Below are positions 9,295-18,285 of a stretch of 64,000 nt of DNA, piece by piece; within the stretch, counting starts at the first letter, position 1; each line of letters begins with the position of its first letter. The notes beneath the pieces are model-generated. The model had not been told where the DNA came from. It saw only the letters and a list, made by a program, of their open reading frames with translations, and searched no databases. The DNA is from JALZVT01 sp039029135 (GTDB lineage: Bacteria > Pseudomonadota > Gammaproteobacteria > Pseudomonadales > Azotimanducaceae), in NCBI GenBank assembly GCA_039029135.1, contig JBCCGT010000016.1:1-64000 (forward strand), in the 5' to 3' direction. A program made the position numbers and the translations under genes.

Positions 9295-10559
9295 CAGTGG
9301 GCGACCCCTGCCGCGCCGTGTTCGTCCACCAGCGCACCCGTGTGGAAGCGCTCGATTGCGAACGGCTTGGCCAGCGGATGCACGTCGTCGTTCGCGAGGC
9401 ATGCCGCGAACACGTGCCCAGAACCCGGCGTCGCCTTGAAGCCGCCCGTTCCCCAGCCGCAGTTGAAAAACAGGTTGGGCACCTCGCTCGGACCCATCAG
9501 CGGGCAGGCGTCGGGCGTGGTGTCGACGATGCCTGCCCACTGCCGGTTCATCGGCACGCGCGAAAATGTCGGGAACAGTTCGAGGATGGCGGCGACGGCG
9601 TGCTCGATGACGGGGTAAGAGCCGCGCTGGCCGTAGCCCGCGTAGCCGTCTATGCCGGCGCCGATGACGAGATCGCCCTTATCAGACTGCGAGATGTAGC
9701 CGTGTACCTGATTGGACATCACCACGGTGTGCAGCACGGGCTTGATCGGTTCGGAAACGAACGCCTGCAGCGGATGCGATGTGAGCGGCAGCTCGAAACC
9801 CGCGTGGTGGGCGATGACGCTGGAGTGGCCGGCGACGACGGAACCCACACGATCGCAGCCGATGCTGCCGTAGCGATCGGTCTGCACGCCCGTGACCCGG
9901 CCGTTTGCCATGTCGAACCCGGTGACCGCGCAGTTCTGCAGCAGGTCCACCCCGAGCGCGTCGGCGCCGCGGGCGTAGCCCCAGGCCACCGCGTCGTGGC
10001 GGGCGACGCCACCGCGCGGCTGCCACGACGCTCCGAGAATCGGATAGCGCGCGCTACGGCTCGTATTGATGATGGGCACGATCCGCTTCACTCCGTCGGC
10101 GTCCAGCACCTCGCCGTCGATGCCGTTCAGGCGATTGGCGGAGATGCGCCGCTCGATGTCCCGCATGTCCTGCAGCGTATGTCCCAGGTTCAACACGCCG
10201 CGCTGACTGAACATCACGTTGTAGTTCAGCTCCTGCGACAGGCCTTCCCAGAGTTTTAACGCGTGTTCGTAGAGATGGGCGGTGGCGTCCCAGAGATAGT
10301 TGGAGCGCACGATCGTGGTGTTGCGGCCGGTGTTGCCGCCGCCGAGATAGCCTTTCTCCAACACGGCGACATTCTTCAGGCCATGCACGCGCGCGAGATA
10401 ATAGGCGGTCGCCAGGCCGTGCCCGCCACCGCCGATCACGATGACGTCGTAGTGCCGCTTCGGTTCCGGGTTACGCCAGTGCCGCTGCCAATTCTCGTGG
10501 TGCGTGAGGCCCTGAAGGAAGAGGTTGAAGCCTGAAAATGCCTGTTTCTTCGCGCGCAC
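9294..10559 (-). CDS. soxB: sarcosine oxidase beta subunit
   Basis: This is the 421-residue catalytic flavoprotein subunit of the DAO family. It shows the FAD dinucleotide motif YDVIVIGGGGHGLATAYYL near residue 37, EKGYLGGGNTGRNTTIVRSNY (a segment ahead of the covalent FMN region), and the C-terminal GIVDTTPDACPLMG plus GWGTGGFKATPGSGH typical of SoxB. The start is GTG at 10559; an in-frame TAG lies three codons further upstream, so a longer form is excluded. It is the first of soxBDAG, and the preceding same-strand GFA and VOC genes could be co-transcribed. Confidence 0.95.
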   Translation of the reverse strand: MRAKKQAFSGFNLFLQGLTHHENWQRHWRNPEPKRHYDVIVIGGGGHGLATAYYLARVHGLKNVAVLEKGYLGGGNTGRNTTIVRSNYLWDATAHLYEHALKLWEGLSQELNYNVMFSQRGVLNLGHTLQDMRDIERRISANRLNGIDGEVLDADGVKRIVPIINTSRSARYPILGASWQPRGGVARHDAVAWGYARGADALGVDLLQNCAVTGFDMANGRVTGVQTDRYGSIGCDRVGSVVAGHSSVIAHHAGFELPLTSHPLQAFVSEPIKPVLHTVVMSNQVHGYISQSDKGDLVIGAGIDGYAGYGQRGSYPVIEHAVAAILELFPTFSRVPMNRQWAGIVDTTPDACPLMGPSEVPNLFFNCGWGTGGFKATPGSGHVFAACLANDDVHPLAKPFAIERFHTGALVDEHGAAGVAH

Positions 10560-10697
10560 GATCTGTATCTATTTCGGTCGCCCGCATTGTCGCCCAGCGC
10601 TCCGCCGGCCAGTTTGCCCGTCTGCGTCAGGCGCGCGACGATTCTCGCCGCGCCGGCGAACCCGGTTTGTCTCCAGGATCAGGCCGGCGTCAGCGAT

Positions 10698-11090
10698 CTA
10701 TCGGGTCGGCAGGTCGCCGAAGGCGCACCATGTCGGCGCGCTTTCGGGCATGTGATTGGCCATGGGGCGGAAGTGGGTGCGATTGTCCAGCGCCATCCCG
10801 TTGACGCTGGCCATGCCGAGCTCCGCCAAGACCGCCCAGACGCGCGTGCCACAGTTGGTGCAAAAGTGGCGCGAGTTGATGCGGCCCGACTGCGCCTGCA
10901 CGTCGAAGTGGGCGGGGTCGCCCGCGATGACATTGAGCTGGTCGAGAGGGACCACATAGGCCGCGTAGGCCACCGCGCCGCTGATCTTCTGGCAGTCTGT
11001 GCAGTGGCACATCAGCGCAAACGCGGGCTCCGCGCTGGTCTCGAATCGGATCGCGCCGCACAGGCAGCCGCCGCTGATCATCTCGCTCAC
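10698..11090 (-). CDS. GFA-family zinc-fold protein (second)
   Basis: A 130-residue protein with the GFA cysteine pattern GGCLCGAIRFE, MCHCTDCQK and HFCTNCGTRVW. It is only distantly similar to the other copy at 4998-5465, so the pair flanking the sox operon is not a recent duplication. As for that copy, a formaldehyde or thiol-adduct role is suggested by context only. It lies 138 bp upstream of soxB on the same strand. Confidence 0.85.
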   Translation of the reverse strand: MSEMISGGCLCGAIRFETSAEPAFALMCHCTDCQKISGAVAYAAYVVPLDQLNVIAGDPAHFDVQAQSGRINSRHFCTNCGTRVWAVLAELGMASVNGMALDNRTHFRPMANHMPESAPTWCAFGDLPTR

Positions 11091-11145
11091 TCTGTTCCTC
11101 CCCCAAGGTCCGTCGATCAGGGTAGCGCGCGCGACGCCCGGATGC

Positions 11146-11832
11146 CTACTCCGCTACCTTGACGGGCGGCTCGTGTTGGCTGTTGTCCCAGATCACCGCA
11201 TCGGGCACCGCCAGCACCGCTTCGTAGACGGCTTTCGGCATCGCCATGTGCGGACCCGGAGAACTCAGATTCGGCTGGCCGACCTTGCCGGACTCGTCGT
11301 CGTAGTCGCTGGAACGAGTGTAACGGGCGAGTTCTTCGTCGCTGATGCCGGCGAGCGCCTGGACCTCGGGATCGATCCAGGCTTTGTGATCGATTGGCGC
11401 CTCGGAATAGGACAGCTCCAGCGTTAGCCCCTCCAGACCGGCGAAATAGATGGAGACGCAGAGGCCGTGATCCACCGGCCCCAGCACGGGGACGCCTTTG
11501 GATCGCAGGCGATCGCGCATGGCGAGCAGCTCGTCGTGACTCTTAACCTTCAGCGCGAGGTGCTGCATGGTTCCCGGGGCGCAGTTGCCGCCCGCATGGC
11601 CGGCGTGCGTCTCGCCGAGCGTTGTCGATATCTTGCCAATGTCCGGGTTGCACACGAACGCGATGCTGCTCTCGTCGTTCAGCCGCAGGAAACCGTGCCA
11701 GGTGTTTTCCACGCCGTGCATCCAGTACAGCGCGACCAGCTCCATCCCAAGCTTGTCGGTGAAGTACTCGATCTGTGCCTTCATGTTGGCCGTCGTCAGC
11801 GCAATGTGGTGCAAACCCTCAACTTTGTTCAT
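11146..11832 (-). CDS. VOC-superfamily (glyoxalase/ring-cleavage dioxygenase fold) protein
   Basis: The 228-residue product starts at ATG 11832 (MNKVEGLHHIALTTANM), just downstream of a GAG-containing Shine-Dalgarno-like stretch; the open frame reaches 11889. The N-terminal half is one VOC module: VEGLHHIALTTANMKAQIEYF with metal-ligand His, then the second module part MQHLALKVKSHDEL and LTLELSYSE, where the final Glu would be a metal ligand. A tail of ~75 residues carries the less familiar YDDESGKVGQPNL. Members include dioxygenases, lyases and resistance proteins; the sequence does not say which. It may head the transcript leading to the GFA and sox genes. Confidence 0.7.
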   Translation of the reverse strand: MNKVEGLHHIALTTANMKAQIEYFTDKLGMELVALYWMHGVENTWHGFLRLNDESSIAFVCNPDIGKISTTLGETHAGHAGGNCAPGTMQHLALKVKSHDELLAMRDRLRSKGVPVLGPVDHGLCVSIYFAGLEGLTLELSYSEAPIDHKAWIDPEVQALAGISDEELARYTRSSDYDDESGKVGQPNLSSPGPHMAMPKAVYEAVLAVPDAVIWDNSQHEPPVKVAE

Positions 11833-12059
11833 CTCGATCACCCGATGTTTGACCACGCAGGCTTGGTCATTGGTGAGTTCTTGCCGCATCAGACTGCGGC
11901 GCCATTTGTGGTCCCGAGGCTAACAGCCCCGATCGCGGATCCACAACGGCGCCTGCGTCGTCGTCCGCCGCGGATGATCGGTGCGACGGGCGGAGCCCTA
12001 GACGCCGGGCCATGATCCCGAGCCGGGCGCTCGCTCGATCGGGACCCGCCGGGCTTGGC

Positions 12060-13313
12060 TTAGCCGGAACCGCAGGGCGCGTAGAGCGGCAGCTGCTCGA
12101 GGCTGTCGCTGCCGAACGCTTGTGTTTCGAAGAGGTAGGGATAGAAGAAGCGTCGCAGGCGGCCGTGAAAGTCGCGCACGCAGCTCAGGTAGCGCAGATG
12201 TTGCCGCATGTCCGTGCCGGCGGATCTCGTCAGGACGCGCTCGACCATCAGAGACGGCGATAGCAGCGCCAGCCAGCCCATGCGGCGATCGCGCGCCTCG
12301 CGACCGGACTGCAGGTCAAGGGCGAGGGGTTCGGCGATCTGATCGCCCACCTGTTGGAAGGCGTAGTACCACTTCCATTCGAACGGTTTCGACATCGACA
12401 CATGATCGCGCCACTCGGGGTGTTGCGCGACGAAGGGTTCCATCGTTGCCGCCTTTGGCAGGTCCCAAGCGTCGTTCACGGCCTCTCTCTGCGTGAGTAA
12501 AATTTCCGCACCTTGAGGTACAGCGACGGATCGCTCTATGACGAGCTTGCCGGCCTGCGGAATGACGATGACCGTCAACAGCCAGATACCCACCAAGAGC
12601 ATCGCGGAGGTGGCGGCGTCGGCGCCGGTTCTTGTGACGAGGCGGGCGAGCAGAACCCAGACCGCGACGCTGAAAGCGGTTACTGCGATCGCTGTCGCCA
12701 GACTGCCGAGATCCGTTCGACTGAGCCAGGCGCCAACGAGCAGCGGCGCCGTTACCGCGGCAAACAGAAAAGCGCCCCGAACGGCCGCGCGCAATCCGAA
12801 CAGCCTGCGCCCTGTCGGGCTCGTGACGATCAGCAGCTCGCGCCGCGCGTGGCGTCGCTCCGATGCCTCTAGATCGAACAGCGACAGAATGATGAACAGC
12901 GGCAACAGTACGGCGACCAGAAACGCATAGTCGAGCCGTCCAGCGATCGCGAGCTCGGGATGCCCCGTGTCGCTCTCATAGATTTGACCCTCCAGCGCGA
13001 GCGCCCTGATGCGATGCTGCCACGGCAGATCGTCGCGGCGACCGAGGGCGGCGAAGGCGAGGTTCGATAGCGGTTCAAAGGTCAGGTGAAAGCCGTAGTA
13101 CGCCGCGCTGCCTGGATCTTCCAGGTGCGATTCGTTCGCGTAGGTTCGATCTTGCTGCGTGAGGGTCACGAGGTGACTGACGGCGTCTCGCTGCTGCGCA
13201 ACCCGCTGCATTCCCGTCGCTACGGCGTAAGCGGCGAGCGCGAGCACGGCCACCATCGTCCACCGTAGAATCCGGTCGCGCCAAGCGAAGCGCGCTTCGC
13301 GTAGCACGCTCAC
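12060..13313 (-). CDS. ABC-2-type transporter permease, DUF3526-like (second subunit)
   Basis: A 417-residue membrane protein. The GTG start at 13313 overlaps the stop of the preceding permease (GTGA); the open frame upstream of it is out-of-gene. It has one N-terminal helix, a large ~120-residue external loop (YGFHLTFEPLSNLAFAALG), then a cluster of about five helices (LLPLFIILSLFDLE, GAFLFAAVTAPLLVGAW, AVWVLLARLVTR, LLVGIWLLTVIVIPQAGKL) and a C-terminal soluble part. The WKWYYAFQQVGDQ and LSPSLMVERV segments match the DUF3526/ABC-2 group found paired with TonB receptors. With the adjacent permease and ATPase it would form an inner-membrane ABC complex; the substrate is unknown. Confidence 0.82.
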   Translation of the reverse strand: MSVLREARFAWRDRILRWTMVAVLALAAYAVATGMQRVAQQRDAVSHLVTLTQQDRTYANESHLEDPGSAAYYGFHLTFEPLSNLAFAALGRRDDLPWQHRIRALALEGQIYESDTGHPELAIAGRLDYAFLVAVLLPLFIILSLFDLEASERRHARRELLIVTSPTGRRLFGLRAAVRGAFLFAAVTAPLLVGAWLSRTDLGSLATAIAVTAFSVAVWVLLARLVTRTGADAATSAMLLVGIWLLTVIVIPQAGKLVIERSVAVPQGAEILLTQREAVNDAWDLPKAATMEPFVAQHPEWRDHVSMSKPFEWKWYYAFQQVGDQIAEPLALDLQSGREARDRRMGWLALLSPSLMVERVLTRSAGTDMRQHLRYLSCVRDFHGRLRRFFYPYLFETQAFGSDSLEQLPLYAPCGSG

Positions 13314-14764
13314 GCGTTGACTCTCGCGGCGCTGCGAAGCGCGCCATAGCAACCGAGACCGCCGCCGACGGCGGCCCACAGCAACATCATCAGCAGCGCG
13401 GGCCAGGCTCGATCCATGCGCTGCGCAGCATCCGGTAGTGGGGCGTCGAAACTCTCCAGCAGGCGCCAATTCTCTGCGTTGAGGCGCGTGCGACGCTCGG
13501 ATTCGGCGTTTGCACTGCGGTTGATATCGTCCACGTAGCTCATGTCCGTCGCGTGCAGCTTGTTCAAACCCTGCACGAAGGCGAAACGGTTGTCTTCTGC
13601 GCTGCGCAGAAACTGATGTAGCTGTGCCAGATCGGTGTTTGCCATGCGCAGCGAGTAGGCGGACATCGCCAGTCGCGGAGACAGCAGGCTGAGCGACGTT
13701 GCCGCATCGCTTTGTCTGCGCTCTAGTTCCAGGCGCTGCTCGGCAAAGCGATTGAGTATGTCGGTCAGCCTCGCTTCCGCGAACTCGGCGACCACGCCGC
13801 GGAAATTGACGGGCAGATCCTCGATCTTGTCCACGTTGTACTGGGACAGCAGCCCCGCGCGCAGCGAGGCGAAGGCGGGATCGCTGGCGTTGTGCCCGTC
13901 ACCCTCGTCGCGCAGCGTACGGGCAACCTCCAGATCGGTGCGCAGCTTTCCCTGTGTGGGCGCCTGGCGCTCTGCCAGGGACGCAACCACTCCGGGGGCA
14001 AGCACGCCCAGCACGATCCACGCGACCAGCAGGCCGAGCAGCGCAGCCGCCGACCGCGACGACCATGCCGATACGCCGACGACGATGAGCGCCCAGATCA
14101 GCAGATAGAGCGCATAGCCGCCCAGCAGCGCCGCGGTGGCGCCGCCGCTCTCGCCCGTCGCAACCGCGTATGTTCCTGCCAGCAACAGCGGCACCATGAG
14201 TAGCCCGCACAGTCCGGTAAGCGCCAATGCCTTGCCGCCCCAAAGCTGCAGCGGCGATAGCGATGTCGCGTACAGCAGCCTGTCCGTGCCGGCCTCACGC
14301 TCGCGCGCAAGGCTGGAAAAGCCAACCACGATCAACAGCAGCGGCGCGAGCAGTTGGTACACGAGCGCGGGCGTCAGATTGGCAAACTCACCGGCCAGCG
14401 CCGTCGCGAAAAACGGTGAGAATGTGGCCGAGTTTTGCCGGTGGCCCTCCAGGAACATCACGGTTCCCGTCACCGCGTCGACGCCCGGATCAATCACGGC
14501 GAGCGGTGGCGGTTCGCGGAACACGTAGTGGCCGTAGTGCACCATTCGATGCGGGTGCCGAGCCGGCTGTTCGAGAAACCGGGCCTCAGCCAGCGCCTGC
14601 ATGTCGTGCCGCGCCCCGTGCTCGGTTTGCACGCGCACGGCGGTCGTTGCGATCGCGATCAGGATGATCAGCAGACCCACGCCCAGCGTGACGAGCGCCA
14701 GCCGCGAACGTCTCCAATAGCGCCATTCCTCGCGCGCGACGCGCAGTACAATCGCGCGGCTCAT
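13310..14764 (-). CDS. ABC-2-type transporter permease with large extracytoplasmic loop (first subunit)
   Basis: The product has 484 residues: an N-terminal helix (LALVTLGVGLLIILIAIAT), an extracytoplasmic domain with HPHRMVHYGHYVFREPPPL, then helices around LLAPLLLIVVGFSSLAREREAGT. That last motif is the cytoplasmic coupling region of ABC-2 permeases. A long loop rich in Arg/Glu (residues ~270-440) and a final helix (LLMMLLWAAVGGGLGCYG) follow. The topology parallels its neighbour, consistent with a heterodimeric permease. It overlaps the ATPase gene by 4 bp and the second permease by 4 bp, so all three are probably translated together. Confidence 0.83.
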   Translation of the reverse strand: MSRAIVLRVAREEWRYWRRSRLALVTLGVGLLIILIAIATTAVRVQTEHGARHDMQALAEARFLEQPARHPHRMVHYGHYVFREPPPLAVIDPGVDAVTGTVMFLEGHRQNSATFSPFFATALAGEFANLTPALVYQLLAPLLLIVVGFSSLAREREAGTDRLLYATSLSPLQLWGGKALALTGLCGLLMVPLLLAGTYAVATGESGGATAALLGGYALYLLIWALIVVGVSAWSSRSAAALLGLLVAWIVLGVLAPGVVASLAERQAPTQGKLRTDLEVARTLRDEGDGHNASDPAFASLRAGLLSQYNVDKIEDLPVNFRGVVAEFAEARLTDILNRFAEQRLELERRQSDAATSLSLLSPRLAMSAYSLRMANTDLAQLHQFLRSAEDNRFAFVQGLNKLHATDMSYVDDINRSANAESERRTRLNAENWRLLESFDAPLPDAAQRMDRAWPALLMMLLWAAVGGGLGCYGALRSAARVNA

Positions 14765-15486
14765 ACCGCCGCCTCGATGAATGCCTGTCTGACCGCGTCG
14801 GCCGAGACGCGCCCGCCGTGTTGCTCGGCCGCTGCGTCGAACTCGGAGACGAACCTGCCGTGGCGCAGAATGCCGACGCGTTGCGCGACCTCGCAGGCAC
14901 CATAGAGATCGTGAGTCACCATCAGAATGGTTTTGCCCTCGCTGGCTAGATCAACAACGATCGCGTTGAACTCTTCGATCGCGAGCGGATCGAGGCCGGA
15001 CGTCGGCTCGTCTAGCAGCAGGATAGGCGTCTGCCTGAGAATGGCGCTAGCGATGGCGACCTTCTGGCGCATTCCCTTGGAGTAGGTCACCATGTGGCTA
15101 TCGCGCGCGTCCGCCGCGAGCCGCACCTGATCGAAGGCGGCGTCCAGCGCCGCCCGATCAGGCCGAACAGCCGCGAGCTCCAACAGATACTCAACGTTCT
15201 CCCGCCCGCTCAGGTGGCCATAGAGATTGGTCGCCTCCGGCAGGTAGGCCGTCTGTCGCCGGACGGCCTGCGTGTCGTTCTGCACGTCGATGCCGTTCAC
15301 CGTCGCGCGGCCGCATACCGGTTCGATGAAGCCGAGCAGGGTGAGCAGCGTCGTCGATTTGCCCGCGCCGTTGCCGCCGAGCAGCGCGTAGACCTCGCCC
15401 TGCGTAACTTCGAAGCTGATGTTGTCGAGCACGGTGTTGCCACCGCGCTCGACCGTCAATTGCTCAATCGACAGCATGGCCGCCAT
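14761..15486 (-). CDS. ABC transporter ATP-binding protein
   Basis: A 241-residue ATPase with Walker A GGNGAGKST, Q-loop, an ABC signature in the variant form YSKGMRQK, Walker B ILLLDEPTSGLD and the H-loop VTHD. The SKGMRQK signature is usual for ABC-2 (NatA/NosF/CcmA-like) exporters rather than importers. ATG 15486 is preceded by AAGGAG five bases upstream, which decides against the longer TTG frame at 15513. It is translationally coupled to the two permeases and sits 94 bp downstream of the TonB receptor gene. Confidence 0.93.
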   Translation of the reverse strand: MAAMLSIEQLTVERGGNTVLDNISFEVTQGEVYALLGGNGAGKSTTLLTLLGFIEPVCGRATVNGIDVQNDTQAVRRQTAYLPEATNLYGHLSGRENVEYLLELAAVRPDRAALDAAFDQVRLAADARDSHMVTYSKGMRQKVAIASAILRQTPILLLDEPTSGLDPLAIEEFNAIVVDLASEGKTILMVTHDLYGACEVAQRVGILRHGRFVSEFDAAAEQHGGRVSADAVRQAFIEAAV

Positions 15487-15579
15487 CACGACTCCTTGCG
15501 TTAGTGTGGCCAACGGCAGCTATTGCGTCGGCCTCCGCGGCCGACGCATGCGCGTCGGCCTGTCTTGGAACGGCTGCGC

Positions 15580-17850
15580 TCAAAACGCGTACGACGCAGA
15601 TATCGCGAAGCGGCGCGGCGCGCCGGGCTGAACCCAGACGTCGGCGAACGAGTTGGTGTAGAAGGTCTCGTCGAAGACGTTGTCCAGTATGACACGCACC
15701 GTGACGTCCCTGACCGGCTCGATCTCGCCAAACAGCCGCACCGTGGTGTACTTCGGCAACTCGAAGTCGAAGCCAACCCAGCCGTTGCGCTTGGCGGTAT
15801 GCTGCAGACCCGCGCCGATCTGGGCCGGCAGACCGCCCAGACTGAGCTCCTGGCTGATCTGCAGGTAGAGCTGGTTCTTGGGCGAATTGATCATCTGATC
15901 GCCGTCTTCGATGACCGCGCCGAAGCTCTCGTCCGGATTGCTGTTGGTGAACTCTGCGTTGGTATAGGCATAGGACAACAGCAGGCTGGTGCCGCCTTCG
16001 GTCGTCAGGTTTGCGTCCAGCTCGATCCCGCGACTGCGTGCCTTGCCGGCGGGGAACGAGAAGAATCCGGCCGCCGTTGCCTCCGGCCGATCGTCGTTGA
16101 CGAGGAAGTTGCTCTGTTTGACCTGGAACAGCGCGAGCGTTACTGAGCCCGTCAGATCGTCGAAAAACGCGCCCAGCTCCGCTTTCGCACCGAATTCGAA
16201 TGATTCGGTGATGTTGGGATCGAACTGATTGCCCTCGAAGTCAGAGCCTGCCTGCTGACGAAAACCCTCGCCGTAGGAGGCGTAAACGCTCAGGCCCTCG
16301 TTCACGCGATAGACCGCGCCAACCTGCGGCGAGAACCGGTTATCGGAAGACGATACGGTCGTTACCGGGTCGGCGCGCAGATTGGTGAGGTCCTGTTCGA
16401 AGTCGTCGAAACGAACGCCGATGCGAACCTGCAGGGCGTCTGTGAGGTCGATCTGATCCTGGACGTAAAAACCGAAGCCGGTCAGCTCTTCTTCGCGGTC
16501 GGTGTTGGGCCCCGGCACGGGCTGCGGGAACTGGTCGTAGACGGGATCGTTGACGTTCAGGAGCAGGTAGGCCGCGGGATCCAGCCCGCTGATGTCGTTG
16601 CCCGCACCGAAGAAGCCCGGTCGAAAGCGCAGGATCAACATGTCGTTTTCGAACCGGTCGTAGTCGCCGCCGATCAGTAGGCGATGGCGCAGGTTGCCGG
16701 TGTCGAACTCACCCGCAATCTCCGCTCGTGCAACGAAATACTCCGAGTCGAAGTCGCGAAAACGGAAGAAGCGCGACAGCGTCTCGCCGTCGGTAAACAG
16801 CGACTGTCGACCCCCGAAGTTGGGCTCAGAGGCGTTGCCCTCAAAGTCGGTCTCGCGATAGCCGAGTCCCGCCAGCAGGCTCCAGTTGTCGGAAAAGTTG
16901 TGCTGCACCTCCAGCTGATGGCCGACAACTTCCGTGTCGATCGGGCCGTCGCCCGGCTCGCCGACGAAGGTCCTGCGCGGCGTGAAGCCGGCGATGTCGG
17001 TAAACGCGACGCCGCGGTCGAATGGCACCTCCTGTTCGGTGTACTCCAGCTCGTAGGTGATGCTGGTCTGATCCGTCGCGTCGATCGTGATGGATGGATA
17101 GAAGCCGAGCCGCTCGGTCTCGACGGTATCGCGGAAGCTTTCGGCGTCCCCATAGAAGCCGACGAATCGCACGCCGACGTTCTGGGTGCCGCCCAATACG
17201 CCCTGAACGTCGAGGTCGACGCGATACTGGTCCCACTTGCCGACCGTGGCGCGTATGTCGCCGCCGTTCTCGAACTGGGGGCGCTTGGTCACGAGGTTTA
17301 CCGTGCCGCCGGGTTCGCCGCGGCCGAATAGCGCGGAGCGCGGTCCCTTCAGCACCTCTATGGATTCGATGCCGGCGATGTCTCTCGGCCCGGCGAACCC
17401 GCGACCGGCGTTGAAGCCGTTGACCAGGAAGCCGCTGGGAAGGTTGATGTCCCCCGCGAAGCCGCGCACCGAGAACGCGTTCCACAGGCCACCGAAGTTG
17501 TTTTGCCGCGCGACCGACGCGGACAGGTCGAGCGCCTGATCGAGGTTCAGGGCGCCGGCGTCGAGGAGCAGCTCTTCGTCGATGATCTGGACCGCGGTTG
17601 GGTTCTCCAGGTCCTCGATGTTGCCCTGGTAGGCGCGGCGCTTACCGATGACGAAGATCTGCTCTTCGATGCGGTCGGCGACGTCGGTCTGCGCCTCGGC
17701 GGGCGATCCGCCGACGAGCGCGCCGGCTAGAATCAGGGCGGTAGCGGCGGGCAGGCCGCCTGGTCTGTGAGTGTTGAAGGTCGAGCGATCAAGTTTTGCG
17801 CGGTCGACCGCGCGCGCCTGCTCAGGCAGGCGTGTGGTTAGGCGAAACAT
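15580..17850 (-). CDS. TonB-dependent outer-membrane receptor, siderophore-receptor type
   Basis: This 756-residue receptor has a long N-terminal leader ending at PAEAQTD (cleavage likely after AEA), a TonB-box-like EEQIFVIG, a plug domain with the signatures NAFSVRGFAGDINLPSGFLVNGF, IEVLKGPRSALFGRGEPGGTVNLVTKRP, and a 22-strand barrel. It ends in the aromatic SYAF expected for BAM recognition. The plug resembles ferric-siderophore receptors, but no siderophore synthesis or periplasmic binding gene is nearby. The operon continues into an ABC-2-type complex instead, so the substrate may differ from iron chelates. Confidence 0.9.
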   Translation of the reverse strand: MFRLTTRLPEQARAVDRAKLDRSTFNTHRPGGLPAATALILAGALVGGSPAEAQTDVADRIEEQIFVIGKRRAYQGNIEDLENPTAVQIIDEELLLDAGALNLDQALDLSASVARQNNFGGLWNAFSVRGFAGDINLPSGFLVNGFNAGRGFAGPRDIAGIESIEVLKGPRSALFGRGEPGGTVNLVTKRPQFENGGDIRATVGKWDQYRVDLDVQGVLGGTQNVGVRFVGFYGDAESFRDTVETERLGFYPSITIDATDQTSITYELEYTEQEVPFDRGVAFTDIAGFTPRRTFVGEPGDGPIDTEVVGHQLEVQHNFSDNWSLLAGLGYRETDFEGNASEPNFGGRQSLFTDGETLSRFFRFRDFDSEYFVARAEIAGEFDTGNLRHRLLIGGDYDRFENDMLILRFRPGFFGAGNDISGLDPAAYLLLNVNDPVYDQFPQPVPGPNTDREEELTGFGFYVQDQIDLTDALQVRIGVRFDDFEQDLTNLRADPVTTVSSSDNRFSPQVGAVYRVNEGLSVYASYGEGFRQQAGSDFEGNQFDPNITESFEFGAKAELGAFFDDLTGSVTLALFQVKQSNFLVNDDRPEATAAGFFSFPAGKARSRGIELDANLTTEGGTSLLLSYAYTNAEFTNSNPDESFGAVIEDGDQMINSPKNQLYLQISQELSLGGLPAQIGAGLQHTAKRNGWVGFDFELPKYTTVRLFGEIEPVRDVTVRVILDNVFDETFYTNSFADVWVQPGAPRRFAISASYAF

Positions 17851-17925
17851 GGTTTTCCCCAGCTGAACGAAAATACGAACGCGCCTGTGCCGTCCTTTGG
17901 TGGGACGGCGGCGACTAGTTATGGC

Positions 17926-18225
17926 TCAGTGGAGATGGAGCGGCGGACCGGTCGGTGGGGGGAGCGTATCTCGCGGTCGCCCGTTCGCGGGGCGGGTCGC
18001 GCCGGCGCGGCGCAGCGGGTGGCGCCGCGACGACAGTCGGACAAACCGCGGCGGCGCGGACGCGCCGCTGACCTCGTCCGCGATCGCCACCGCGCAGGTA
18101 ACGCCGAAGTGCTCGTGCTCATCGTCCCCGTGTTCCGCCTCGTGCGCAGCGGTCTGTGCGCCGCCCAGCAGAAGCAGGACGGCGGCAAGATAGCGAAGGC
18201 GTTGGGCAACTCGCAGGGCACGCAT
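17926..18225 (-). CDS. small exported histidine/acid-rich protein upstream of TonB receptor
   Basis: A 99-residue product beginning with a signal peptide (LAAVLLLLGGAQTAA) followed by a metal-ligand-rich stretch HEAEHGDDEHEHFGVTC. The rest is Arg/Pro-rich with a final PLHLH. Short periplasmic His-rich proteins of this kind often precede TonB receptors for metals, but no named family is certain. It lies 75 bp upstream of the receptor on the same strand and could be the operon's first gene. The second half has a composition that could also be out-of-frame DNA, and an overlapping frame exists (17919-18221), so the gene call is moderate. Confidence 0.5.
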   Translation of the reverse strand: MRALRVAQRLRYLAAVLLLLGGAQTAAHEAEHGDDEHEHFGVTCAVAIADEVSGASAPPRFVRLSSRRHPLRRAGATRPANGRPRDTLPPPTGPPLHLH

Positions 18226-18285
18226 ACTGATGATTCTAAGCGCGCGTTCGATCGACGATCAAACGCTGCGCCCGCGGCAGGGCGT

